A DNA stretch of 12,632 nt. Source: Candidatus Manganitrophaceae bacterium. GTDB lineage: Bacteria > Nitrospirota > Nitrospiria > SBBL01 > Manganitrophaceae. Shown piece by piece: positions 7,060 to 12,632 of this stretch. Within the stretch, counting starts at the first letter, position 1. Every line of letters begins with the position of its first letter. The notes beneath the pieces were generated by a model that was given only the letters and a program-made list of their open reading frames with translations, made no database searches and was not told the origin of the DNA. The stretch is taken from positions 1-12,632 of the forward strand of contig SCUR01000193.1 of the NCBI GenBank assembly GCA_004297235.1, given 5' to 3'. The position numbers and the translations under genes are program-made.

Positions 7060-8019
7060 TTAAAAAAGATAGGCGGTGGAGACCGTCTGGACCATTTCGT
7101 TGAATTTGACGGCGGGGTCGGAGGAGGTTCTCCAGTGGTATTCCGATTGGAAGCGAAAGAGCAGACGGCTGAAGGGTCGGTAACGCAGGGCGCCCTGGAT
7201 CCGATGTTGCGTGTCGCGCCGTCCAGAGTGGATCGGTTCGACCTCCTCCCGAAGATCGGTCGTGAAAATCTTATGGCGGATCCGGTATTGAATGCGGCCC
7301 GTGACCGAGTGGGAGTGTCGATAACTCAGTTGAACGCTTCCCGCATGGGTCTGATAGGAGATGTCGTCCCGACGCCCGCTCGGCACGGTTCCTCCCCGGG
7401 CCGATCCCTTCTCAAAGGAGTAGTCGAGGCGAAGCTGCCAGAGAATTCCGATCCGAAAAACGTGAGGGGAGCCGAATTTGAGGATGTCGGTATCTTTGGC
7501 GTCGAAGGAGTCATTGTAATCGAGATGATTGTAAGAGAGGAGGACCCCTGCGTTCCACCACGGGGAAAGATCGCGGTCGAAATAGACGGTCCCTCCTGCC
7601 GATCCCAATGCAATCGTCGGCACGGTCGGATCTTCCTTGTCGAGCGCCGCCGGCGGAGAGAATTGGAGGAAGAGGCTTCCATAGCTCCTTTCCCCGAAGG
7701 GGCGCTCGGCGCCGACTTCGTAAAAAGCGTAATCGAGTGCCCCATTCCGAAGATATCGATAGTGCGTCGCCGACCCGCTCCATCGAACGACCCGGGGGCG
7801 GTAGGTCAGAGAAACGGTCGGCACCCAGATGACATCCGATTCCCGCTCCTTATTATCCTGGAATACATTATCATCATAAACGAAGGCGGTCTCAATCTCC
7901 CCAGCCCACGCGCGTTTTCTTGCGTCTGTTCCGGCCGAGGCGCTTTCCTCTTCAGCGTGCGATGGGGGCGTCAGGAGGGTAATGCCGAGTACCGCCGCGA
8001 CCCATAATAAAGATCTCAT
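7060..8019 (-). CDS. Outer-membrane beta-barrel protein
   Basis: This 319-residue protein has a signal peptide (MRSLLWVAAVLGITLLTPPSHA, cleavage after 22). A short acidic linker is followed by a chain of alternating polar and aromatic strands to the C-terminal Phe (STAYLF), the usual ending of an outer-membrane barrel recognised by BamA. Strand-like segments include EIETAFVYDDNVFQDN near the start, typical of the BBP2-like putative barrel/porin families, then HYRYLRNGALDYAFYEVGAE and LLFRFQSEYHWR. The ligand or passenger cannot be told from sequence. The ATG at 8019 has a modest AAGG ribosome binding site. A consensus sigma-54 promoter lies 155 bases upstream. The gene is divergent from the lipoprotein gene at 8767, with about 750 bases of regulatory or relic DNA between them, and no partner gene is fused or overlapping. 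Confidence 0.85.
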   Translation of the reverse strand: MRSLLWVAAVLGITLLTPPSHAEEESASAGTDARKRAWAGEIETAFVYDDNVFQDNKERESDVIWVPTVSLTYRPRVVRWSGSATHYRYLRNGALDYAFYEVGAERPFGERSYGSLFLQFSPPAALDKEDPTVPTIALGSAGGTVYFDRDLSPWWNAGVLLSYNHLDYNDSFDAKDTDILKFGSPHVFRIGILWQLRLDYSFEKGSARGGTVPSGRRDDISYQTHAGSVQLSYRHSHSVTGRIQYRIRHKIFTTDLREEVEPIHSGRRDTQHRIQGALRYRPFSRLLFRFQSEYHWRTSSDPAVKFNEMVQTVSTAYLF

Positions 8020-8173
8020 TTGCTGTGCCTTGATCGATAAAGGAAAGACCGCTCGAAGTCGCAGGGGGTGCTCCCTTTTTCGGAAGAGGGTTCAGATCGA
8101 ATTGCTATTTTCCTTTCATCCATGCGTCGGCTCATTTTCTTTCCGCTTCTCCGCTTTATTCGCCTCAGGGCAC

Positions 8174-8188
8174 GCAATTGCCGTGCCA
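8174..8188 (-). promoter_or_regulatory. Consensus sigma-54 promoter upstream of the outer-membrane barrel gene
   Basis: On the minus strand the site is TGGCACGGCAATTGC, a full match to TGGCACG-N4-TTGC. Transcription start is expected near 8162, giving a leader of about 143 bases before the ATG at 8019. It is the best promoter match in the window. A perfect 14-bp inverted repeat lies about 140 bases upstream of this start, the usual range for an activator site. Confidence 0.75.
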
Positions 8189-8286
8189 TGAGAGGAAATA
8201 TTCATGGTGGCGCGACGGACCTTCCGGTGATACCGAGTCTGTCTCTCATCTATTTCGAAAAGATCCCTGTGGGAGGTGTGTGGAGC

Positions 8287-8320
8287 GGGTGATTTCCCCC
8301 AATGCTGGGGGAAATCACCC
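8287..8320. repeat. Perfect 14-bp inverted repeat between divergent sigma-54 promoters
   Basis: GGGTGATTTCCCCC (8287-8300) and GGGGGAAATCACCC (8307-8320) are exact reverse complements separated by AATGCT. There is no T-run on either strand after it, so an intrinsic terminator is unlikely. Its centre is about 141 bases upstream of the predicted start at 8162 and about 310 bases upstream of that at 8615. It could be an enhancer site for a dimeric activator, or a hairpin-forming element. Confidence 0.8.
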
Positions 8321-8406
8321 AAAACGGATCGCAGCGCACGACACTCGGGCGGAAGGGATGGCCTATTTTTACATTTTGGAAGAAGAAGAGAAGAGGAGAT
8401 AACAAC

Positions 8407-8422
8407 CGCCGGAATTCCGGCG
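8407..8422. repeat. 16-base palindrome next to further GCCGG-rich repeats
   Basis: CGCCGGAATTCCGGCG is a perfect palindrome. It is followed by related short words (GCCGGTAATCCGGTGATCA). It may be a regulatory site upstream of the promoter at 8589. From memory the words also recall the CCGGAAT/GTGATCA repeats beside IS21-family elements; this could not be checked. Confidence 0.55.
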
Positions 8423-8543
8423 CCAGTGCCGGTAATCCGGTGATCAGCTTGATGCCGTTTGGGTGAGAAGATGCGCATTCCAGAAGGAAGCAGTCCCTCT
8501 GTTATTGAGTGTTCTTCGTCTCTTTGACAGATTTCTCTCAGGG

Positions 8544-8705
8544 TTAAGCGCCGATCCGACTGGTGGCTTCTGTTCCGGATTCGGTGATCGGCATATTGTT
8601 TGCTTTGGGGACCTCCAGGGAACGGGCGTTCGCTGTGAGAGGGATGTCCCACCCGGTGAGATCGTCGAACTTCGACGCAAACGCCCTTTCCAGGAAGCGC
8701 TGCAC
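8544..8705 (-). pseudogene. Coding-like relic tract of unknown origin
   Basis: The minus strand here reads 53 codons (GTG 8705 to TAA 8544), beginning VQRFLERAFASKFDDLTGWD. Its codons are strongly coding-like, with third positions mostly G or C (AAG, TTC, GAC, CTC, ACC, ATC). There is no usable ribosome binding site upstream and no recognised family. The frame crosses the leader of the plus-strand lipoprotein gene and the candidate promoter at 8589. It may be the remains of a gene or mobile element. The rest of the 8020-8766 gap holds only the promoters and repeats listed separately. Confidence 0.3.
8589..8603 (+). promoter_or_regulatory. Sigma-54-type -24/-12 promoter upstream of the DDN-repeat lipoprotein gene
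   Basis: The site CGGCATATTGTTTGC has GGCA at -24, TTGC(T) at -12 and GG-N10-GC spacing. Predicted start is near 8615, with a leader of about 150 bases to the ATG at 8767. It closely resembles the site at 5974-5988. It lies inside a coding-like relic tract, so a chance match is possible. Confidence 0.5.
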
Positions 8706-8766
8706 CGATGAATAACAGTGCGGGCTCCGGGGGGGGCGGTTATAACTGTAAATAAGGAGCTTAACG

Positions 8767-9864
8767 ATGAAGATTTCTTTTAAATTTTTGGGATTGGCAG
8801 TGATCGGGCTGATGGTTACCGCCTGTGGGGGTGGAGGGAGTGGCGACGGAGGATCAGACGAGACGGTGCCGACGTTGGGGATCACCTCGATTCAGAAAGT
8901 GGGGGCGACGGCGATCCCGAACGCGAATACATCGTCGAAGCCCGTTTTTGCTTCGAAGCTCTTCGATGGGGGATGGATCCTGGGTCCCCGTCATGCCTTC
9001 GCACAGGTGACGCCCTGTGCAACTGATGCGCCGACCTCCTTCGCGGTTTCCGGCGGCAAAATTTGGATCAATCAAGCCTACACGATCTTGGACGAAGTGG
9101 AATTTAATCGGGAACCGTCGACGACGCCGAGCCCGGAGTTCGGCCCCTTTGCGCTCGATCTGACCAACACCGATGCCAACGTCGGGGAGGCGATCACGGT
9201 CGATATCCCCCAAGGAAACTATAGCGGCGTGAAGTATCGAATCAAACGGATCGAGGATGATGTCAATCAGCCAATTAAAAACGTGGAGAGTGTCAGTGCC
9301 TTCAGAGGGAAGCTCGTCGGGGATCCGAAACGGCGGCCGAGCGTCTGGGTCGAGGGGGTGATCGGCGTCGGATCCGAGGGCGAAGGCTTCTCTTCCTGCA
9401 AAGACTTTATCTTCGTTGCCGATCATCGGTGGGAGGTTCGGATTCCGCTCCGAAGCGCCTCCGCCGGTTCGACGGCGGTCAACGCGGTGCTCTTCTTCGA
9501 TCTCGAAGGAGCATTCAAGTCGGGCATGAGCACCTCGGGTGCCACAGCGCAGGGTCTGGTGGGAGAGGTCGGAGCGGGCACCGTAGACAATATGGGGCCG
9601 CAATTCCTCGACGGGCGGACGAAAGATTCCGACCATGGCACCCCCGCTGCGAAGGCGATCACGGCGGCGCTTCCAAGCAATGTGAAGGTCTTCTCTCAAT
9701 CTGTGACCGCCACGAGGGGATTTGACGACAATCCATCCGTTTCCGACTTGGTGAACAGCACCGCTCCGGCTGGGGCAACCGTCATCGACGACAGCGCCGT
9801 GCGGGTCAGCGGCGACGACAACCCCTCCGTTTCCGACCTCGCTGAAACGGAGATTCCAGGATAG
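8767..9864 (+). CDS. Lipoprotein with C-terminal DDNPSVSDL repeats
   Basis: This 365-residue protein has a lipoprotein signal (MKISFKFLGLAVIGLMVTAC, lipidated Cys at 20) followed by a flexible GGGGSGDGGSDE linker. The middle (about 90-260) is probably beta-rich. The part PFALDLTNTDANVGEAITV then IPQGNYSGVKYRIKRI (127-162) resembles DUF4382-like lipoproteins, a weak assignment. Two mid-protein cysteines (84, 211) could pair. The C-terminus has DDNPSVSDL twice (320-328 and 350-358), separated by 21 residues containing another Asp pair. The ATG at 8767 has AAGGAG 7 bases upstream. A sigma-54-like promoter lies about 165 bases upstream and a strong hairpin follows the stop, so it is probably transcribed alone. 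It is likely anchored in the outer membrane and exposed to the periplasm or surface. Function is unknown. Confidence 0.85.
   Translation: MKISFKFLGLAVIGLMVTACGGGGSGDGGSDETVPTLGITSIQKVGATAIPNANTSSKPVFASKLFDGGWILGPRHAFAQVTPCATDAPTSFAVSGGKIWINQAYTILDEVEFNREPSTTPSPEFGPFALDLTNTDANVGEAITVDIPQGNYSGVKYRIKRIEDDVNQPIKNVESVSAFRGKLVGDPKRRPSVWVEGVIGVGSEGEGFSSCKDFIFVADHRWEVRIPLRSASAGSTAVNAVLFFDLEGAFKSGMSTSGATAQGLVGEVGAGTVDNMGPQFLDGRTKDSDHGTPAAKAITAALPSNVKVFSQSVTATRGFDDNPSVSDLVNSTAPAGATVIDDSAVRVSGDDNPSVSDLAETEIPG
9724..9840 (+). repeat. 27-base direct repeat encoding DDNPSVSDL
   Basis: The segments 9724-9750 and 9814-9840 encode the same nine residues, DDNPSVSDL, and differ only at a few bases. They are 90 bases apart, in frame, at the end of the lipoprotein gene. 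Confidence 0.85.
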
Positions 9865-9880
9865 ATCATCCCATCGCAGT

Positions 9881-9908
9881 CGGCGGCGGGAGGAAACTCC
9901 CGCCGCCG
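9881..9908 (+). terminator. GC-rich 12-bp hairpin with GAAA loop after the lipoprotein gene
   Basis: CGGCGGCGGGAG (9881-9892) and CTCCCGCCGCCG (9897-9908) pair perfectly around a GAAA tetraloop, 16 bases after the stop codon. AAAAC rather than a T-run follows, so it may act as a pause or mRNA-stabilising hairpin instead of a classic intrinsic terminator. Confidence 0.6.
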
Positions 9909-10014
9909 AAAACAGACCTGGGGGCGATTTGATTTCTGAGATTTCGGTAAGAACCGCTTTCTTTTCTGCCGACGGAGGCGGTGACCATTGACCAAAATAT
10001 TCATCGGATAGTGG

Positions 10015-11412
10015 GTGTGCTTCAAGACACGGGAGGAACAAATCGACCCGATCGTTCATCATGATCCTTTGACCGGCCTGATGAATCGCGCCGGCGTGCA
10101 CGATCGTTTCGCGCAGGTATCGGCACAGGATCGTTTTAACAAAGTGGCGCTACTCTGCCTCGATCTGGATCGGTTCAAGTTGATTAATGAGATGTTCGGA
10201 TTCATATTCGGCGACCTCTTGCTGCAATCGATCGCAGAGCGCCTCAAGCGGTTTGTCTTTGAAGGGGACTTGCTTGCGCGCGTCGGCGACGACGAATTCA
10301 TGATGATCTTAACCCATGTTTCCCATGCCGAGGAGGCTCTGAAGCTGGCTCAGAAAGTCCGCGAGGTCTTGTCGGGTCCTTTTACGTTGAGGGATCATGA
10401 AATCATGATGATCGATTTCCGAATCACGGCGAGCATCGGGATCGCGCTCGCTACGCCGAACGAGGAGGAATCGGAGATTTTGCTTAAAAATGCCACCACC
10501 GCCATGATGCGCGCGAAAAAAGAGGGAGGGGATCGCAGTCAAATTTATACCCCCGAGGTGGATGCCGCCGCACTCGAGCGGCTGACTTTGGAAAGCGGCC
10601 TGCGCGAGGTACTGCGACGAAACGAGCTTTTTTTAGAGTACCAGCCCCAGCTCGAATTAAAGACGGGAAAAATGATTGGCGTAGAGGCTTTGGTCCGCTG
10701 GAATCATCCCGACCTCGGCGTGATCCCTCCCGTTCGGTTTATCTCCGTGGCGGAAGAGATTGGGATGATCGAACCGATCGGAGAGTGGGTGCTCCAAACG
10801 GCTTGTGCGCAGAACAAGGCATGGCAGCGGTCGGGCCTCCCTCCGGTGAGGGTCGCAGTCAACTTGTCTTCCTGCCAACTTCAGCGGAAATCCCTGATTG
10901 ATCTGGTGGCGCGAGTGTTAAAAGAGACGGAACTCGATCCGGTCTATCTCGAATTTGAAATAACGGAATCGACGATGATGCAGAACATAGAGACGACCGT
11001 CGAAACTCTTTCTGCGTTGAAACGGATGGGAATCCAAATCTCCATGGATGATTTCGGAACCGGCTATTCTTCATTAACCTACCTGAGGCGGTTCCCGATC
11101 GATGTCTTGAAAATGGACCGCTCCTTTCTTGTCGAGAACTCTGGGAGAGAGGACGGCATGGCCATCATGATTGCAATGATGAAACTCGCCGGCACATTGA
11201 GATTGAAGATCGTGGCGGAGGGGGTTGAAACGGAAGATCAACTCGAGTTTTTACGACTTCACGGTTGCGATGCAATTCAGGGTTTTCTTTTCAGTCCCCC
11301 TCTTTCTCCAGATGAGATCGCAAAGCTGTTAAAAAAGAGCTCTCTTGGTTTCGGGAGATGGCAGCAGGCTTCTAGCGAACGGGGAGGAAATCGGATCTGC
11401 TGGAGTTCTTGA
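10015..11412 (+). CDS. GGDEF-EAL protein, probable cyclic-di-GMP phosphodiesterase
   Basis: The 465-residue cytoplasmic protein begins almost directly at the GGDEF domain (HHDPLTGLMNR at 15-25). Its active-site loop reads GDDEF (91-95) instead of GGDEF, and the RxxD inhibitory site is absent (FEGD), so cyclase activity is doubtful. The EAL domain (about 190-440) looks intact: EALVRW (224-229), FEITES, MDDFGTG (344-350), KMDRSF, AEGVET (401-406) and QGFLF. It should hydrolyse c-di-GMP. The start is uncertain. GTG 10015 is the first start in frame after a TAG at 10009-10011 and has no clear ribosome binding site. Just upstream, in the adjacent frame, IHRIVGVLQD resembles the end of a PAS domain that would normally lead into this junction, so a sensor domain has probably been lost through deletion and a frameshift. 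Confidence 0.88.
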   Translation: MCFKTREEQIDPIVHHDPLTGLMNRAGVHDRFAQVSAQDRFNKVALLCLDLDRFKLINEMFGFIFGDLLLQSIAERLKRFVFEGDLLARVGDDEFMMILTHVSHAEEALKLAQKVREVLSGPFTLRDHEIMMIDFRITASIGIALATPNEEESEILLKNATTAMMRAKKEGGDRSQIYTPEVDAAALERLTLESGLREVLRRNELFLEYQPQLELKTGKMIGVEALVRWNHPDLGVIPPVRFISVAEEIGMIEPIGEWVLQTACAQNKAWQRSGLPPVRVAVNLSSCQLQRKSLIDLVARVLKETELDPVYLEFEITESTMMQNIETTVETLSALKRMGIQISMDDFGTGYSSLTYLRRFPIDVLKMDRSFLVENSGREDGMAIMIAMMKLAGTLRLKIVAEGVETEDQLEFLRLHGCDAIQGFLFSPPLSPDEIAKLLKKSSLGFGRWQQASSERGGNRICWSS

Positions 11413-11533
11413 CGGGTATGCTTTCCAACGATAAAAAATATTGAATTGTACCGGAGTTGAGTACAGTCTAGCCCAGCACCGGAAGAACAAATTGCGAGAA
11501 GGTTGAAACTTTAACCTACAGAAGATTTTAATG

Positions 11534-11576
11534 ACGAATACATTTATTGTCTGCTAACATTGCAGAATTTATTCGT
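11534..11576 (+). repeat. Nested inverted repeats upstream of the UPF0016 gene
   Basis: Outer arms ACGAATA (11534-11540) and TATTCGT (11570-11576) enclose inner arms TCTGC (11550-11554) and GCAGA (11562-11566). The word ACGAATAC recurs at 11621-11628. The stretch 11413-11697 has no gene, is more AT-rich, and holds a further weak hairpin (AGGTT/AACCT at 11500-11517). The yybP-ykoY manganese riboswitch pattern was looked for and not found. Confidence 0.4.
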
Positions 11577-11697
11577 TGCAGCTTCATATAGACCGACAGC
11601 GATTTTGGGAGGATTTCAAAACGAATACGCAATGCGTTAATCTGCCATGCTGTTCCGCTCTCGGAAGTGACCTCATGGTGAAAGACTTGAGATCATA

Positions 11698-12252
11698 GTG
11701 GAAGCGATTCTTAATTCCTTTTTGCTCGTCGCCGCAGCGGAGATGGGGGATAAGACCCAGCTTCTTGCCTTCATTCTGGCGAGCAGATTCCGAAAACCTT
11801 GGGTCATCTTTTCGGGGATCTTTGTTGCGACGGTTTTTAACCACCTTCTTGCTTCCGCTGTGGGAACTTGGGTCTCGCATGTGATTCCAGGGAATTACAT
11901 AAAATGGATCTTAGCGTCCATTTTCATCGTGTTCGCCGCTTGGATTTTACTCCCCGACAAGGAGGAAGGACCGGAGAGCGGGAGCCCCTTTGGGGCCTTC
12001 ATGACGACGGTGATCACCTTTTTCCTTGCTGAGATGGGAGATAAGACTCAGCTGGCCACGGTGGCACTGGCGGCAAAATATCAGAATGTGGTCTTGGTCA
12101 CCATCGGAACGACACTGGGGATGCTCTTCTCCGATGGGCTTGCCGTCTTTATTGGGGATAAATCAATTAAAAAGGTTCCCATGAGAACGGTTCGTATTAT
12201 TGCCAGTGCTCTGTTCGTCATCTTCGGTATCGCAATTCTGATTGGCTATTAA
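11698..12252 (+). CDS. TMEM165/GDT1 (UPF0016) family membrane transporter, probable Mn2+ exporter
   Basis: This 184-residue integral membrane protein has two homologous halves, each carrying the family signature EMGDKTQ (residues 15-21 and 112-118), and six probable membrane helices: about 1-27, 35-60, 68-86, 98-125, 131-152 and 165-183. A short loop (DKEEGPESGSP) joins the halves. In characterised members the acidic signature residues form a cation path; bacterial relatives export Mn2+, while eukaryotic ones move Mn2+ and Ca2+ against H+. Mn2+ export is inferred here. Length and motif positions are normal. The GTG at 11698 is the only plausible start, because a TGA closes the frame at 11668 and the family usually begins a few residues before EMGDKT. 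The ribosome binding site is weak (GAG 6 bases upstream). A broken Maf-like gene follows at once. Confidence 0.93.
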   Translation: MEAILNSFLLVAAAEMGDKTQLLAFILASRFRKPWVIFSGIFVATVFNHLLASAVGTWVSHVIPGNYIKWILASIFIVFAAWILLPDKEEGPESGSPFGAFMTTVITFFLAEMGDKTQLATVALAAKYQNVVLVTIGTTLGMLFSDGLAVFIGDKSIKKVPMRTVRIIASALFVIFGIAILIGY

Positions 12253-12632
12253 GTAAATTATGATCCTGAAGTACTGACGCTCGATTTGGCCCATGTAAAA
12301 GCAGATGCCTTACTTCCAGGATTAAAGAGTCCTCTCTTTTAATTATCTCGGATCGAGTGGTGGTTTGGAACGGAGCGATCCGAGAGAAGCCGGCCAACGA
12401 GACTGAAGCAAGAGAGTTCTTGAGAGGGTATGCGGTCCACCCCGCTGAAACTGTGTCCGCAGTGGTCGTCACCGACACTCGCACCAATGAGCGGTGTGAA
12501 GGGATCGATCACGCAAAAGTTTGGTTTTATCCCATTCCCGATACCCTCACAGAGGAACTTATAAAAGAAGGAAGGATCTTTACAACAGCGGGAGGGTTTT
12601 TGATAGAAGATCCAAAATTCAAGCCCTGTATA
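12253..12632 (+). pseudogene. Maf-like nucleotide pyrophosphatase, truncated and frameshifted (runs off the window)
   Basis: Translation after the transporter stop gives YDPEVLTLDLAHVKADALLP in one frame until a TAA at 12340. A shifted frame then continues with IISDRVVVWNGAIREKP (from about 12336), FLRGYAVHPAETVSAVVVT, VWFYPIPDTLTEELIKEG and TAGGFLIEDPKFKPCI to the window edge. This order fits Maf/HAM1-like house-cleaning pyrophosphatases, closest in style to the plant-type Maf-like proteins. The first 40 or so residues, with the N-terminal substrate-binding motif of the family, are missing: the homology begins directly at the transporter stop codon. There is no start codon or ribosome binding site. 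Loss of the N-terminus plus a frameshift indicate a decayed gene rather than a lone sequencing error. Confidence 0.72.

Noticed and set aside
7135..8007. Plus-strand open frame of 290 codons
   Set aside because: Antisense shadow of the outer-membrane barrel gene, which has a signal peptide and a C-terminal Phe.
8116..8652. Minus-strand open frame of 178 codons in the divergent intergenic region
   Set aside because: It has no ribosome binding site or recognisable motif, and it reads through both the 14-bp inverted repeat and the promoter at 8174.
9635..9649. Sigma-54-like site TGGCACCCCCGCTGC inside the lipoprotein gene
   Set aside because: The -12 element is CTGC rather than TTGC, and the site lies within coding sequence with no gene start at a sensible distance downstream.
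8854..10101. Minus-strand open frame of 415 codons
   Set aside because: It runs antisense through the lipoprotein gene, its downstream hairpin and the start of the GGDEF-EAL gene. The plus strand has a lipobox and a good ribosome binding site.

Overview
The window looks like a chromosomal segment of a Gram-negative bacterium of moderately high GC. It encodes two lipoproteins with clear lipoboxes, an outer-membrane beta-barrel, a CBM9/DUF5916-type secreted barrel protein and a sigma-54 response regulator. Codon choice and gene content fit a deep-branching group such as Nitrospirota, but that is an impression and no marker gene settles it. No rRNA, tRNA, CRISPR array or intact transposase was seen.

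Left block, + strand (1-3153): the 3' end of a sensor histidine kinase, an NtrC-class sigma-54-dependent response regulator with an intact GAFTGA loop, an exported coiled-coil protein whose start is out of frame with its ribosome binding site, and a TPR lipoprotein. They are closely spaced and probably co-transcribed.

Middle block, mostly - strand (3150-8019): a DUF5916 protein, a 115-aa exported protein with GADDN repeats, a 210-aa exported protein with four RGDG(S/N)(I/V)DD repeats and a highly charged tail, and an outer-membrane beta-barrel protein. The DUF5916 gene meets the TPR gene tail to tail with overlapping stop codons.

Right block, + strand (8767-12632): a lipoprotein ending in two DDNPSVSDL repeats, a GGDEF-EAL protein with a degenerate GGDEF motif and an intact EAL site, a TMEM165/GDT1-family (UPF0016) membrane transporter, and a broken Maf-like pyrophosphatase gene that runs off the window.

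Main observation: five intergenic sites match the sigma-54 -24/-12 promoter (TGGCAC-N5-TTGC or close variants, with the fixed GG-N10-GC spacing). Four sit upstream of, and point towards, the four exported-protein transcription units (5836-, 6863-, 8019-, 8767+). The fifth (6094+) points into a short intergenic stretch ending in a hairpin, where no ordinary gene is present. With the adjacent kinase/NtrC-type pair this suggests a local sigma-54 regulon of cell-surface proteins, three of which carry short Asp-Asp repeats. The promoters are read directly from the sequence. The link to this particular regulator, and any function for the repeat proteins, is inference.
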